Source: an uncultured Lachnospiraceae bacterium
GTDB lineage: Bacteria; Bacillota; Clostridia; Lachnospirales; Lachnospiraceae
Reading direction: 5' to 3'
Assembly: GCA_948794795.1 (NCBI GenBank)
Contig: CAQGLR010000048.1
Location: forward strand, 3,194-28,963
Length of the DNA stretch: 25,770 nt
A model generated the notes under the pieces. The model was given only the letters and a program-made list of their open reading frames with translations, was not told the DNA's origin and ran no database searches. The translations under genes were made by a program, and so were the position numbers. Position 1 is the first letter of the stretch, and each line of letters begins with the position of its first letter. Positions 17,443 to 25,000 of the stretch are shown here, piece after piece.

Positions 17443-18493
17443 ATTGGAAGAGATTGTGGATGTGACTATGGGGCAATCTCCTAAATCTCAATATTTTAAT
17501 CCAGATGGAAATGGTATGCCTTTTTTGCAAGGAAATAGGACGTTTGGATTTAAAAGACCAGCATTTGATACATATACAACATTAGTAACAAAGCCAGCTC
17601 AAGCTGGAGATGTAATAATGAGTGTCCGGGCACCAGTTGGTGACTTGAATATTACACCAGTAGAAATGTGTCTAGGCAGAGGTGTATGTTCACTGAGAAT
17701 GAAAAATGGAAATCAAGAGTTTTTGTATTACATGATGAAATATTATATGCCACAATTACTTAATAAAGAAAGTGGCACAGTATTTGGCTCTGTTAACCGT
17801 AATGATATTAACAGATTAGAAGTAGATATTCCAAATGAATCTGAGAAGCAACAAAGAATTGCACGATATTTAACTATGATAGATGACAAAATAGAGTTAA
17901 ACATGATGATAAATGATAATTTAGAACAACAAGCACATGCATTATATCAGCAAATGTTCATTGGCAATGCCAATCCTGATTGGAAGCAAGGTCATTTATC
18001 CGATCTCATCACGGTTAAGTATGGAAAAGATCATAAGAAATTAGCTGATGGTTACTATCCTGTATATGGTTCTGGTGGTATTATGCGGTATGTTGAGCGT
18101 CCTCTGTATGATAAAGAGTCTGTTCTTATACCGAGGAAAGGTACACTCAATAATGTTATGTATGTCAATCAGCCTTTTTGGTCAGTTGATACCATGTTTT
18201 ATACTGAGATGCGTTTGCCAAATGTTGCGAAGTTCGTATTTCACTTTGTTAAGACAAAAGACCTTGCTTCTATGAACACTGGATCAGCCATTCCAAGCAT
18301 GACAACAAATATTTTAAATGCAATGGAATTAACTGTTCCTTCTGCTTCTGCCCTTGAAGAGTTTGAAACATTAGTCGATCCGATGTATAGGACAATGCAG
18401 GAAAACGACAATCAATCGGCAAAACTCACAGAGTTGCGGGATTTGTTGTTGCCCAAACTAATGCTTGGTGAGATTGATGTTTCTGATATTTAA
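17432..18493 (+). CDS. hsdS: Type I specificity subunit (HsdS), complete: TRD1a-TRD2a, invertible locus A
   Basis: ATG 17432 (MKYKLEEIVDVTMGQSP) has AGGAG 9 nt upstream at 17418-17422; an in-frame TTG at 17426 is too close to it. The 353-residue protein has two target-recognition domains: TRD1a (about 1-135, 'SVRAPVGDLNI', 'GTVFGSVNRNDI') and TRD2a (about 185-325, 'YPVYGSGGIMRY', 'GSAIPSMTTNIL'). They are separated by a conserved helix ('QQRIARYLTMIDDKIELNMM', then INDNLEQQAHALYQQMF) and closed by a C-terminal conserved helix ending 'RDLLLPKLMLGEIDVSDI'. The recombination word lies exactly at codons 160-164 (INDNL), so the 3' half is a replaceable cassette. The current orientation joins both halves in frame, so this is the expressed two-domain HsdS. 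Confidence 0.95.
   Translation: MKYKLEEIVDVTMGQSPKSQYFNPDGNGMPFLQGNRTFGFKRPAFDTYTTLVTKPAQAGDVIMSVRAPVGDLNITPVEMCLGRGVCSLRMKNGNQEFLYYMMKYYMPQLLNKESGTVFGSVNRNDINRLEVDIPNESEKQQRIARYLTMIDDKIELNMMINDNLEQQAHALYQQMFIGNANPDWKQGHLSDLITVKYGKDHKKLADGYYPVYGSGGIMRYVERPLYDKESVLIPRKGTLNNVMYVNQPFWSVDTMFYTEMRLPNVAKFVFHFVKTKDLASMNTGSAIPSMTTNILNAMELTVPSASALEEFETLVDPMYRTMQENDNQSAKLTELRDLLLPKLMLGEIDVSDI
17908..17924 (+). repeat. Recombination site S1 (locus A, left)
   Basis: GATAAATGATAATTTAG contains the 14-nt word TAAATGATAATTTA shared by all four sites (here 17910-17923). It is in the hsdS frame and codes for INDNL. Identity with site S3 (opposite strand) extends to 25 nt, through the following GAACAACAAGC; identity with S2 is the 17 nt given. 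Confidence 0.9.
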
Positions 18494-18591
18494 CATTAAG
18501 CTGCTATGAATAGGCTGAAAAATGCCTACGGTATTTCATTGTTACCATCACAATTTACTTTTTTGGAATCTTTCCGTTCATGATATGGTGG

Positions 18592-18605
18592 TAAATTATC
18601 ATTTA
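18592..18605 (-). repeat. Recombination site S4 (locus A, right, inverted)
   Basis: The minus strand carries TAAATGATAATTTA, and one more base on its 5' side (A) also matches S1 and S2. It lies 98 nt past the hsdS stop, in a non-coding stretch. With S1 it brackets the TRD2a cassette (about 17925-18591). Read leftward from the site in the same frame, INDNL continues as PPYHERKDSKKVNCDGNNEIP and stops at 18526-18528. Confidence 0.82.
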
Positions 18606-18631
18606 TAAATGTTTGTAGATTTAGGAATAAC

Positions 18632-18848
18632 AGTATATAATTAATTATAGGTGATTACGAAACTAATTCGCTAAAATTTATGCATTTTATATAGAAATAA
18701 GTCTGAGTTGAATAAATTAAACAATATTTTTATGTAAGGTAAACATAAAAATCAAAAATTCTTTGAGGAGAGAGATAGAAATAAGACTCAGAAAAACTAG
18801 GTTTTATGTGGATTTCAGAGTTTCGTAATTACCTAAGTATATAATTAA
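18632..18848. mobile_element. Small non-coding element with terminal inverted repeats and flanking direct repeats (MITE-like or invertible)
   Basis: TAGGTGATTACGAAACT (18648-18664) and AGTTTCGTAATTACCTA (18819-18835) are reverse complements at 16 of 17 positions and bound 188 bp. The 13-nt AGTATATAATTAA occurs directly outside both ends (18632-18644 and 18836-18848), as a target duplication would; on the left, 3 nt separate it from the inverted repeat. The interior has no gene. It contains TTGAAT-17 nt-TATGTA as a weak promoter-like pair pointing right. The alternative is an invertible promoter switch for the DUF4160 gene 32 nt to the right. Confidence 0.55.
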
Positions 18849-18867
18849 AATGAAAGGGAGTATAAAA

Positions 18868-19134
18868 GTGCCAACAATAAGTATGTTTTATGGAATTTTG
18901 ATAAAAATGTATAAAGAACAGGGTGGAAAACATAAATTGCCACATGTCCATGCGGAATATGCTGATTATGAGGCTGTGTTTGATTTTGATGGAAATATTT
19001 TGGAGGGGGAATTACCAAGAAAACAAAGAAAATGTGTAGAGGCTTGGATATTGTTGCATGAGGAAGAACTCCATGCCAACTGGAAACTTTTACAGGATGG
19101 TGAACCGTTTTTCAAGATTAAACCTTTGCAATAG
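18868..19134 (+). CDS. DUF4160 family protein
   Basis: GTG 18868 begins (M)PTISMFYGILIKMY, the usual start of this family, with AAGGGAG 7 nt upstream. An in-frame ATG at 18850 overlaps that site and is rejected. The 88-residue protein keeps 'LPHVHAEYADYEAVFDFDG' with the His-x-His pair, 'GELPRKQRKCVEAWILLHEEEL' and 'NWKLLQDGEPFFKIKPL'. DUF4160 genes are very often followed by a DUF2442 gene, as here (18 nt apart). The pairing and small size have led to the suggestion of a toxin-antitoxin-like module, but no activity is established as far as I know. It sits inside the region between the invertible hsdS loci. Confidence 0.88.
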   Translation: MPTISMFYGILIKMYKEQGGKHKLPHVHAEYADYEAVFDFDGNILEGELPRKQRKCVEAWILLHEEELHANWKLLQDGEPFFKIKPLQ

Positions 19135-19152
19135 TAGAGAGGAGATGACTGC

Positions 19153-19392
19153 ATGTTAAGACCGAAACCAGTAAGAGTAGAACCACTTGATAATTATCTT
19201 CTTCTAGTTTCTTTCAGTAATGGTGAAGATAGAATTTTTGATGTAAAACCAATGATTTCAGGTTCGTGGTTTGGGGAATTACAGGATAAAAGTATATTTA
19301 ATACAGTGAAAATATCGGGAAATACTGTTGAATGGGTAAATGGCCAGGATGTGTGCCCAGATGATTTGTATTATCTAAGTGTATCAAAATAA
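19153..19392 (+). CDS. DUF2442 family protein
   Basis: ATG 19153 follows an AGAGGAGAT ribosome binding site. The 79-residue protein shows the DUF2442 pattern 'VRVEPLDNYLLLVSFSNGED', 'RIFDVKPMI', 'W.GELQDKSIFNTVKISGNT' and the end 'VEWVNGQDVCPDDLYYLSV'. It is a small beta-rich domain of unknown function, probably a partner of the DUF4160 protein encoded 18 nt upstream and co-translated with it. It may be the antitoxin-like half of the pair; that role is inference. Confidence 0.9.
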   Translation: MLRPKPVRVEPLDNYLLLVSFSNGEDRIFDVKPMISGSWFGELQDKSIFNTVKISGNTVEWVNGQDVCPDDLYYLSVSK

Positions 19393-19487
19393 AAAGCCAT
19401 GAATCACTAGAAACTCTTAACGACGGCGAGAGTACAAAAAATAGAACTGCCGTTGCATGTTGTTCTTTGTAATAAAGGAGAATACGC

Positions 19488-20483
19488 ATGAAACAAAAAA
19501 TTATGATTGAAATTATGCAGGGTATGCAGAGATATCTGGATAATGCAGGGATGGAAGTCTTGAGAGGACTTCTGGAAACAGGTTTTATGGGGGTTGACAT
19601 TATTGAAAGTAATTCAATTTATTTATCAGATGATACTTCAGAAAACCAGAGGAAACTTGATTTATTCATCGCTGCAAAAAGGACAGAGGGCTGTTCTGTA
19701 AAATCTTTGAAGTATTATAGGACAACTATAGAAACTATGTTTGAAACTGTTGGGAAAGGGATAAAACATATAGATACAGACGATTTGAGGTTATATCTTA
19801 TAGAATATCAAGGTAGAAAACAATTAAGCAAGGTGACAATAGATAATATAAGAAGAATTTTGTCCAGTTTCTTTGCATGGTTAGAGGATGAGGATTACAT
19901 ATTGAAGAGTCCGGTTAGAAGAATTCATAAAGTGAAGTCGGCATCAATGATAAAGGAAATTTATTCCGATGAAGATTTGGAACTGATGAGGGATAATTGT
20001 AATGAATTGAGGGATTTGGCAATCATAGATATGCTCGCTTCAACAGGAATGAGAATTGGCGAGATGGTTTTACTGAATCGGGAAGACATCAACTTTTTAG
20101 AACGGGAATGTGTGGTATTTGGTAAAGGAAGTAAAGAACGGATTGTATATTTTGATGCCCGGACTAAAATTCATATACAGAATTACTTACAAAGTAGAGA
20201 AGATGATAATAATGCTTTATTTGTTTCGTTGAAAAAACCATATAATAGAATGACAATAGGAGGGATAGAAAGCCGTTTACGAAAGATGGGTGAGAGATTA
20301 AATATAGCTAAGGTTCATCCTCACAAGTTTCGTCGGACATTAGCAACAATGGCAATAGATAAAGGGATGCCAATAGAACAATTGCAGAAATTGTTAGGGC
20401 ATCAAAGAGTGGATACTACTTTGCATTATGCTATGGTAAAGCAGAGTAATGTGAAGTTAGCTCATAAAAAATATATTGGATAA
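19488..20483 (+). CDS. Tyrosine recombinase (XerC/D-like), probable hsdS invertase
   Basis: The 331-residue protein starts at ATG 19488 with AAAGGAG 7 nt upstream. An N-terminal SAM-like DNA-binding domain (about 55-140, 'LDLFIAAKRTEGCSVKSL') is followed by the catalytic domain (about 160-330). All six expected active-site residues are present: Arg189 (STGMRIGE), Lys216 (GKGSKER), His279 and Arg282 (HKFR), His305 (LLGHQR) and nucleophile Tyr314 (TLHYAMV). Genes of this kind next to split and inverted hsdS copies act as invertases in known phase-variable Type I systems. It lies between the two invertible hsdS loci. Its stop shares its last A with an ATG (TAATG), placing the next half-hsdS gene in the same operon. 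Inversion between distant sites would also flip this gene. Confidence 0.93.
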   Translation: MKQKIMIEIMQGMQRYLDNAGMEVLRGLLETGFMGVDIIESNSIYLSDDTSENQRKLDLFIAAKRTEGCSVKSLKYYRTTIETMFETVGKGIKHIDTDDLRLYLIEYQGRKQLSKVTIDNIRRILSSFFAWLEDEDYILKSPVRRIHKVKSASMIKEIYSDEDLELMRDNCNELRDLAIIDMLASTGMRIGEMVLLNREDINFLERECVVFGKGSKERIVYFDARTKIHIQNYLQSREDDNNALFVSLKKPYNRMTIGGIESRLRKMGERLNIAKVHPHKFRRTLATMAIDKGMPIEQLQKLLGHQRVDTTLHYAMVKQSNVKLAHKKYIG

Positions 20484-20494
20484 TGAGGAGAAAT

Positions 20495-21052
20495 ATGTCA
20501 AAATATATCACAAAGTCACTTGGAAAAGTAACTTCAATAATGACAAAGGGTATAGCACCTAAATATGTAGAAAAACCAACATCTGATACAATAGTTGTAT
20601 TAAATCAAAAGTGTAATAAGAATAATAAAATTTCACTTATGCAAGCAAGATTAAATGATTGTAAAAAAAAGATAATTCCTGTAGAAAAAATTCTTCAAAA
20701 TTATGATGTACTTATTAATTCAACAGGAATTGGTACTGCAGGAAGAGTAGCACAATTGTTTACTATTAAAGAACCAATGACAATAGATGGACATATGATA
20801 TTGTTAAGACCAACTGATGAATTAGATCCAATATATTATGGTTATGCTATAAAATTACATCAAAAAGAAATAGAGATGCTTGCAGAAGGCTCAACAGGTC
20901 AAACAGAAATAAACCGTCAACGATTAAGCGATGAGATTATGATTTCATTTCCTGAGAATATATTAGAACAAAGAAAAATAAGTTGCTTATTGTATCAAAT
21001 TGATAAAAAGATAGCAATTAATCAGACGATAAATGATAATTTAGTGGCTTAA
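20495..21052 (+). CDS. hsdS: Half-length HsdS with one target-recognition domain (TRD1b), locus B split form
   Basis: ATG 20495 (MSKYITKSLGKVTSI) has AGGAG just upstream; an ATG at 20483 overlapping the recombinase stop has no binding site. The 185-residue product is an N-terminal HsdS half: TRD1b with 'LINSTGIGTAGRVAQLF', 'GSTGQTEINRQRL' and the conserved helix 'EQRKISCLLYQIDKKIAINQ', then INDNL at residues 179-183 and a stop two codons later (VA). Normal HsdS proteins continue here with a second TRD, so this is a truncated form produced by the current orientation of the cassette to its right. Inverting 21045-21615 would extend it in frame to about 371 residues. Short HsdS forms can dimerise to replace a full HsdS in some Type I systems, so it may be functional. 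Confidence 0.88.
   Translation: MSKYITKSLGKVTSIMTKGIAPKYVEKPTSDTIVVLNQKCNKNNKISLMQARLNDCKKKIIPVEKILQNYDVLINSTGIGTAGRVAQLFTIKEPMTIDGHMILLRPTDELDPIYYGYAIKLHQKEIEMLAEGSTGQTEINRQRLSDEIMISFPENILEQRKISCLLYQIDKKIAINQTINDNLVA
21028..21044 (+). repeat. Recombination site S2 (locus B, left)
   Basis: GATAAATGATAATTTAG, identical over 17 nt to S1 and in the same INDNL reading frame of the TRD1b gene. The shared 14-nt word is at 21030-21043. It lies 5 nt before the end of the inverted TRD2b cassette. Confidence 0.9.
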
Positions 21053-21633
21053 AGGTTGATGTCAGAAACATCAATTTCTCCTGACATAAGTTTAGGTAAA
21101 ATAATATCTCGCAAAAGCGAAAGCTGTGCATTTTCAGCTATATTAGCATCTAACATAACTTGTAATGGTGTACACATATCGTTAAATGCATTTATTTCGT
21201 CATCATTTGGAATGCAACAAGGAATTCCTGTTAATATACCTTGTGTCAATAGAGGTTGACTAGTTCCAATATGCCTATTCGGAAGAAAAGCATTCTTAAG
21301 CAAGTAGTATGAAAAAAGTTGAGCAGTTCCTTTTTTACTTTGTGCTGATATTGCATTATCACTAATCCAACAGGGCTGAGATGAATAATATATACTACCG
21401 CAATATGCACCAACACGACCAATAATTATACAATTTTGGCTGTTTGACTTATTGGTATATGCGAGTATGCCATTGCCGCCATACACAGGAATATTCCCTT
21501 CAATATTTGGTCTTTTTTTTCCATTAGAAAATGAAACCAAATCACCAACTGTACCATTTATATCAGAAAGTATAGAAGGGAACATCCTTAAGAATAACGA
21601 TTGAGCTTGTTGTTCTAAATTATCATTTACCAA
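21049..21633 (-). CDS. hsdS: Silent 3' hsdS cassette (TRD2b) in inverted orientation, locus B
   Basis: The open frame reads leftward from TTG 21633 as MVNDNLEQQAQSLFLRMFPS and ends at TAA 21049-21051. It is the C-terminal half of an HsdS: the same conserved helix as in locus A, a TRD2b ('GDLVSFSNGKKRP', 'IPVYGGNGILAYT', 'GTSQPLLTQGILTGI') and the C-terminal conserved end 'RDIILPKLMSGEIDVSDINL', nearly the same as TRD2a's. It has no ribosome binding site or promoter, so it is best read as a stored cassette. It overlaps the TRD1b gene tail-to-tail by 4 nt. Joining it to S2 makes TRD1b-TRD2b; joining it to S1 makes TRD1a-TRD2b (about 352 residues). Confidence 0.88.
   Translation of the reverse strand: MVNDNLEQQAQSLFLRMFPSILSDINGTVGDLVSFSNGKKRPNIEGNIPVYGGNGILAYTNKSNSQNCIIIGRVGAYCGSIYYSSQPCWISDNAISAQSKKGTAQLFSYYLLKNAFLPNRHIGTSQPLLTQGILTGIPCCIPNDDEINAFNDMCTPLQVMLDANIAENAQLSLLRDIILPKLMSGEIDVSDINL
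21605..21629 (-). repeat. Recombination site S3 (locus B, right, inverted)
   Basis: On the minus strand, 25 nt starting TAAATGATAATTTAG are identical to hsdS at S1 (17910-17934). 15 nt are shared with S2. It is the 5' end of the silent TRD2b cassette. Sequence just outside it (AAATGTTTTAAGTTGTAG) resembles that just outside S4 (AAATGTTTGTAGATTTAG), supporting a common origin of the two loci. Confidence 0.9.
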
Positions 21634-22069
21634 TTGAAATGTTTTAAGTTGTAGCGTCAGAGGTAGTTGTGATAATTGCTATTTCATTGCCAATAGTCTT
21701 ATTTATTGTATATATATTAAGATTTTTTTTGATATGAATAGAGATGACACAATGATAGATAAGATAAAAGATTTTTTTAATATGAATTGGATATTTTGTA
21801 TATTATGAGAGCTAGTTTAGTATGAAATGCATTGCTACTAAGGTACTTCAATTTAAGGAAGATATTTATGTATGCACAATTAAAGAATAGAAGGGGGATT
21901 TTTCATACATATGATTAAATATAAAAAAATAGAATAGAAATAATTTCTGTTTATGAATACATGGAAGAAATAAATAAGTTGAAAACTATTATGAAAAAGA
22001 AAAAGCAGAAAAAATAGCAGGTAATATTGTGAAAATAATTATAGAAAAACATACAGTGAGGTGATATAT
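21634..22069. other. AT-rich region between the silent cassette and hsdR
   Basis: No intact gene is seen in these 436 bases. There is an imperfect direct repeat, AAGATTTTTTTTGATATGAA (starting 21719) and AAGATTTTTTTAATATGAAT (starting 21768), and a possible eroded reading frame (21911-22063). No convincing promoter for hsdR was found. A weak TTGATA-17 nt-ATGATA pair lies at 21729-21757. Confidence 0.55.
21911..22063 (+). pseudogene. Possible frameshifted gene remnant (FRG-domain-like start)
   Basis: Joining three frames across stops gives MIKYKKIE, then EIISVYEYMEEINKLKT, then YYEKEKAEKIAGNIVKIIIEKHTVR. Such a start ('EIISVEEY...I..L') is seen in FRG-domain phage-defence proteins, which often sit in restriction islands. 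The match is short and rests on two assumed frameshifts, so the call is weak; low-complexity AT-rich DNA can mimic this. Confidence 0.22.
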
Positions 22070-25000
22070 GTGTACATAACATTTACAGAAGCAGATTATG
22101 AAAATTCTATCATAGAATTATTTCAAAATATAGGATACCAGTATATTTATGGTCCAGATATAGAAAGGGACTTTTACAGTCCGTTAAATAATGATGTACT
22201 TGAAGAATATATCCACAGGCTTAATCCGGCTCTTCCAGAGGATGCTATTTTGGATGCTTTATACAAACTGAAAAATTATGAAAATGGTGATCTTGTACAG
22301 AAGAACGAAGTATTTATGGACTATATTCAGAATGGTATTCCTGTTAGATATAATGTAAATGGGGAACAGTGCCATTCTATTGCTTATGTTGTAGATTATA
22401 AAAATGTGGATAACAATTCTTTTATTGTTGCAAATCAGTGGACATTTATTGAAAACAGTCATAAGAGACCAGATGTTATTTTATTTTTGAATGGACTTCC
22501 GGTTGTATTAATAGAACTTAAATCGCCTTCAAGAGAAGAAACGGATGCTTCGGAAGGGTATGCACAGATAAGAAACTATATCCATGAGATACCTTCCATG
22601 TTTATTTATAATTGTGTTGTTGTTATAAGTGATTTGAATACATCAAGAGCAGGAACTATCACTTCGGGTGAAGATCGTTTTATGGAATGGAAAACTAAAG
22701 ATGGAAGTTATGAAAATACACAGGAAGCCCAGTTTGACACATTTTTTGAGGGAATGTTTGACAGGATAAGATTGTTGGATATTATTAAGAATTTTATTTG
22801 CTTTTCAAACGAGGGTATAAAGAAGCATAAGATATTAGCTGGATATCATCAGTATTTTGCAGTGAATAAAGCAGTACAAAAAGCAAAAAAAGCAACGGTT
22901 ACAGATGGTAAAGGTGGTGTGTTCTGGCATACACAAGGCTCCGGAAAATCTCTGTCCATGGTGTTTTATGCACATTTGTTGCAGGAGGCAATGGATAGTC
23001 CAACGATAGTTGTTATTACGGACCGGAATGATTTAGATGATCAGCTTTTTGGACAGTTCGCAAAATGCAGTTCGTTTTTAAGACAAATGCCGGTTCATGC
23101 TACATGCAGAAAATTAGGGACAAATTCTACAAAAAATGATATAGGATTGAAAGACTGGCTAGATGGCAGACAGGCAAATGGAATTATTTTTACGACAATG
23201 CAAAAGTTTGAAGGGTCAGAAGAACCTTTGTCTGAAAGGCGGAATATTATTGTTATGGCAGATGAAGCACATCGTGGGCAATATGGTTTAAGCGAAAAAG
23301 TAAAAATAGTGAAAAATGAAACTGGGGATAATGAGGCAAAGATTATTACGGGAACAGCTAGAATTATAAGAAATTGCCTGCCCAATGCTACTTATGTGGG
23401 ATTTACAGGTACCCCTATATCTTTGAAAGACAGGAGTACAAGAGAAGTATTTGGAGATTATATTGATGTGTATGATATGACACAGGCAGTAGAAGATGGA
23501 GCAACTAGGCCTGTTTATTATGAGAGCCGGGTTATCAAGCTGAAATTGGATGAAGCAACGTTGAAACTGATTGATAAAGAGTATGATTTAATGGCAGAAA
23601 ATGCTGATACAGAAGTTGTGGAGAAAAGTAAAAAACAATTAGGACATATGGAAGCAATCCTTGGAAACGATAAAACAATAGATTCGCTTGTCTATGATAT
23701 TTTAGACCATTATGAGAATAACAGGGCTTGTTTACTTACTGGTAAAGCAATGATAGTGGCATATTCCCGTCCGGTTGCAATGAAAATATACAAAAAGATT
23801 CTGGAGCTCCGGCCTGCATGGACAGAAAAAGTTGGAGTAATAATGACAGATAGCAATAAAGACCCAGAAGAATGGAAAGAGATTATTGGAAATAAACGTC
23901 ATAGGGAAGAGATGGCAAAGAAATTCAAGGATAATAATAGCATATTTAAAATTGCTATTGTTGTTGATATGTGGCTTACTGGATTTGATGTGCCATCACT
24001 GGCAACGATGTATGTATACAAGCCTATGAAAGGCTATAACCTTATGCAGGCAATAGCGAGGGTAAACCGTGTGTTTCAGGATAAAGAGGGTGGGCTTGTT
24101 GTTGATTATGTAGGTATTGCATCTGCCCTGAAAGAAGCTATGAACGATTATACCTCCCGTGATAAAAAAAATTATGGGGATGCTAATGTTGCTAAGGTTT
24201 TATATCCTAAATTTTTAGAAAAATTGTCTGTATGTCAGGATTTTTTCCATGGCTATAATTATTCAAAATTTATGACAGGTTCTGATTTAGAACGTTCAAA
24301 GGTAATTAGCGGAGGCGTGAATTTTATTGTTGCCAATGATAAGGAAAAAGAGAAAACTGGATTTTTAAAAGAGGCACTACTTTTAAAACAGGCACTATCG
24401 CTTTGTTCTTCGATGGTGAAAGAACCACTTCGTATTGAAGCTGCATTTTTTGAAGCTGTCAGAGTAATTGTAATGCGGCTTATGAATCATGGACAAGGGA
24501 AAAAGATATCACTTCCAGAGATGAATGCCAGAATAAATGAATTGTTAAAAGCAAGTATTAAGAGTGATGGTGTAATTAATCTGTTTTCAGATATGTCACA
24601 GAACTTCTCTCTATTTGACCCTAAGTTTCTTGAAGAAATATCGGAGATGAAAGAAAAGAACCTGGCAGTTGAATTATTAAAGAAGCTGATTGCAGAACAA
24701 GTACGAATATACAGAAGAACTAATGTTGTGAAATCGGAAAAGTTTAGTGAGATTATACAGGAAGCTATGAACAGATACCTAAATGGAATGCTTACAAATG
24801 AACAAGTAATCGAAGAGCTTTTAAATTTGGCGAAGCAGATTGTGACAGCAAGGCAGGAAAGTGACGAGTTTGGACTTACAGCATATGAAATGGCATTTTA
24901 TGATGCACTTACAAAACCGCAAGCTATTAAGGATTTTTATGAGAATGAAGAATTGATAGCAATTACAAAAGAACTTGTAGATACACTCCGCAGGAACCGT

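Larger units (their letters stand above)
18494..18867. other. Intergenic region between hsdS and the DUF4160 gene
   Basis: No gene is seen in these 374 bases. The left part (18494-18605) is the end of the invertible locus A cassette with site S4. The right part (18632-18848) is a small element bounded by inverted and direct repeats. A GGGAG ribosome binding site for the DUF4160 gene follows. Confidence 0.7.
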
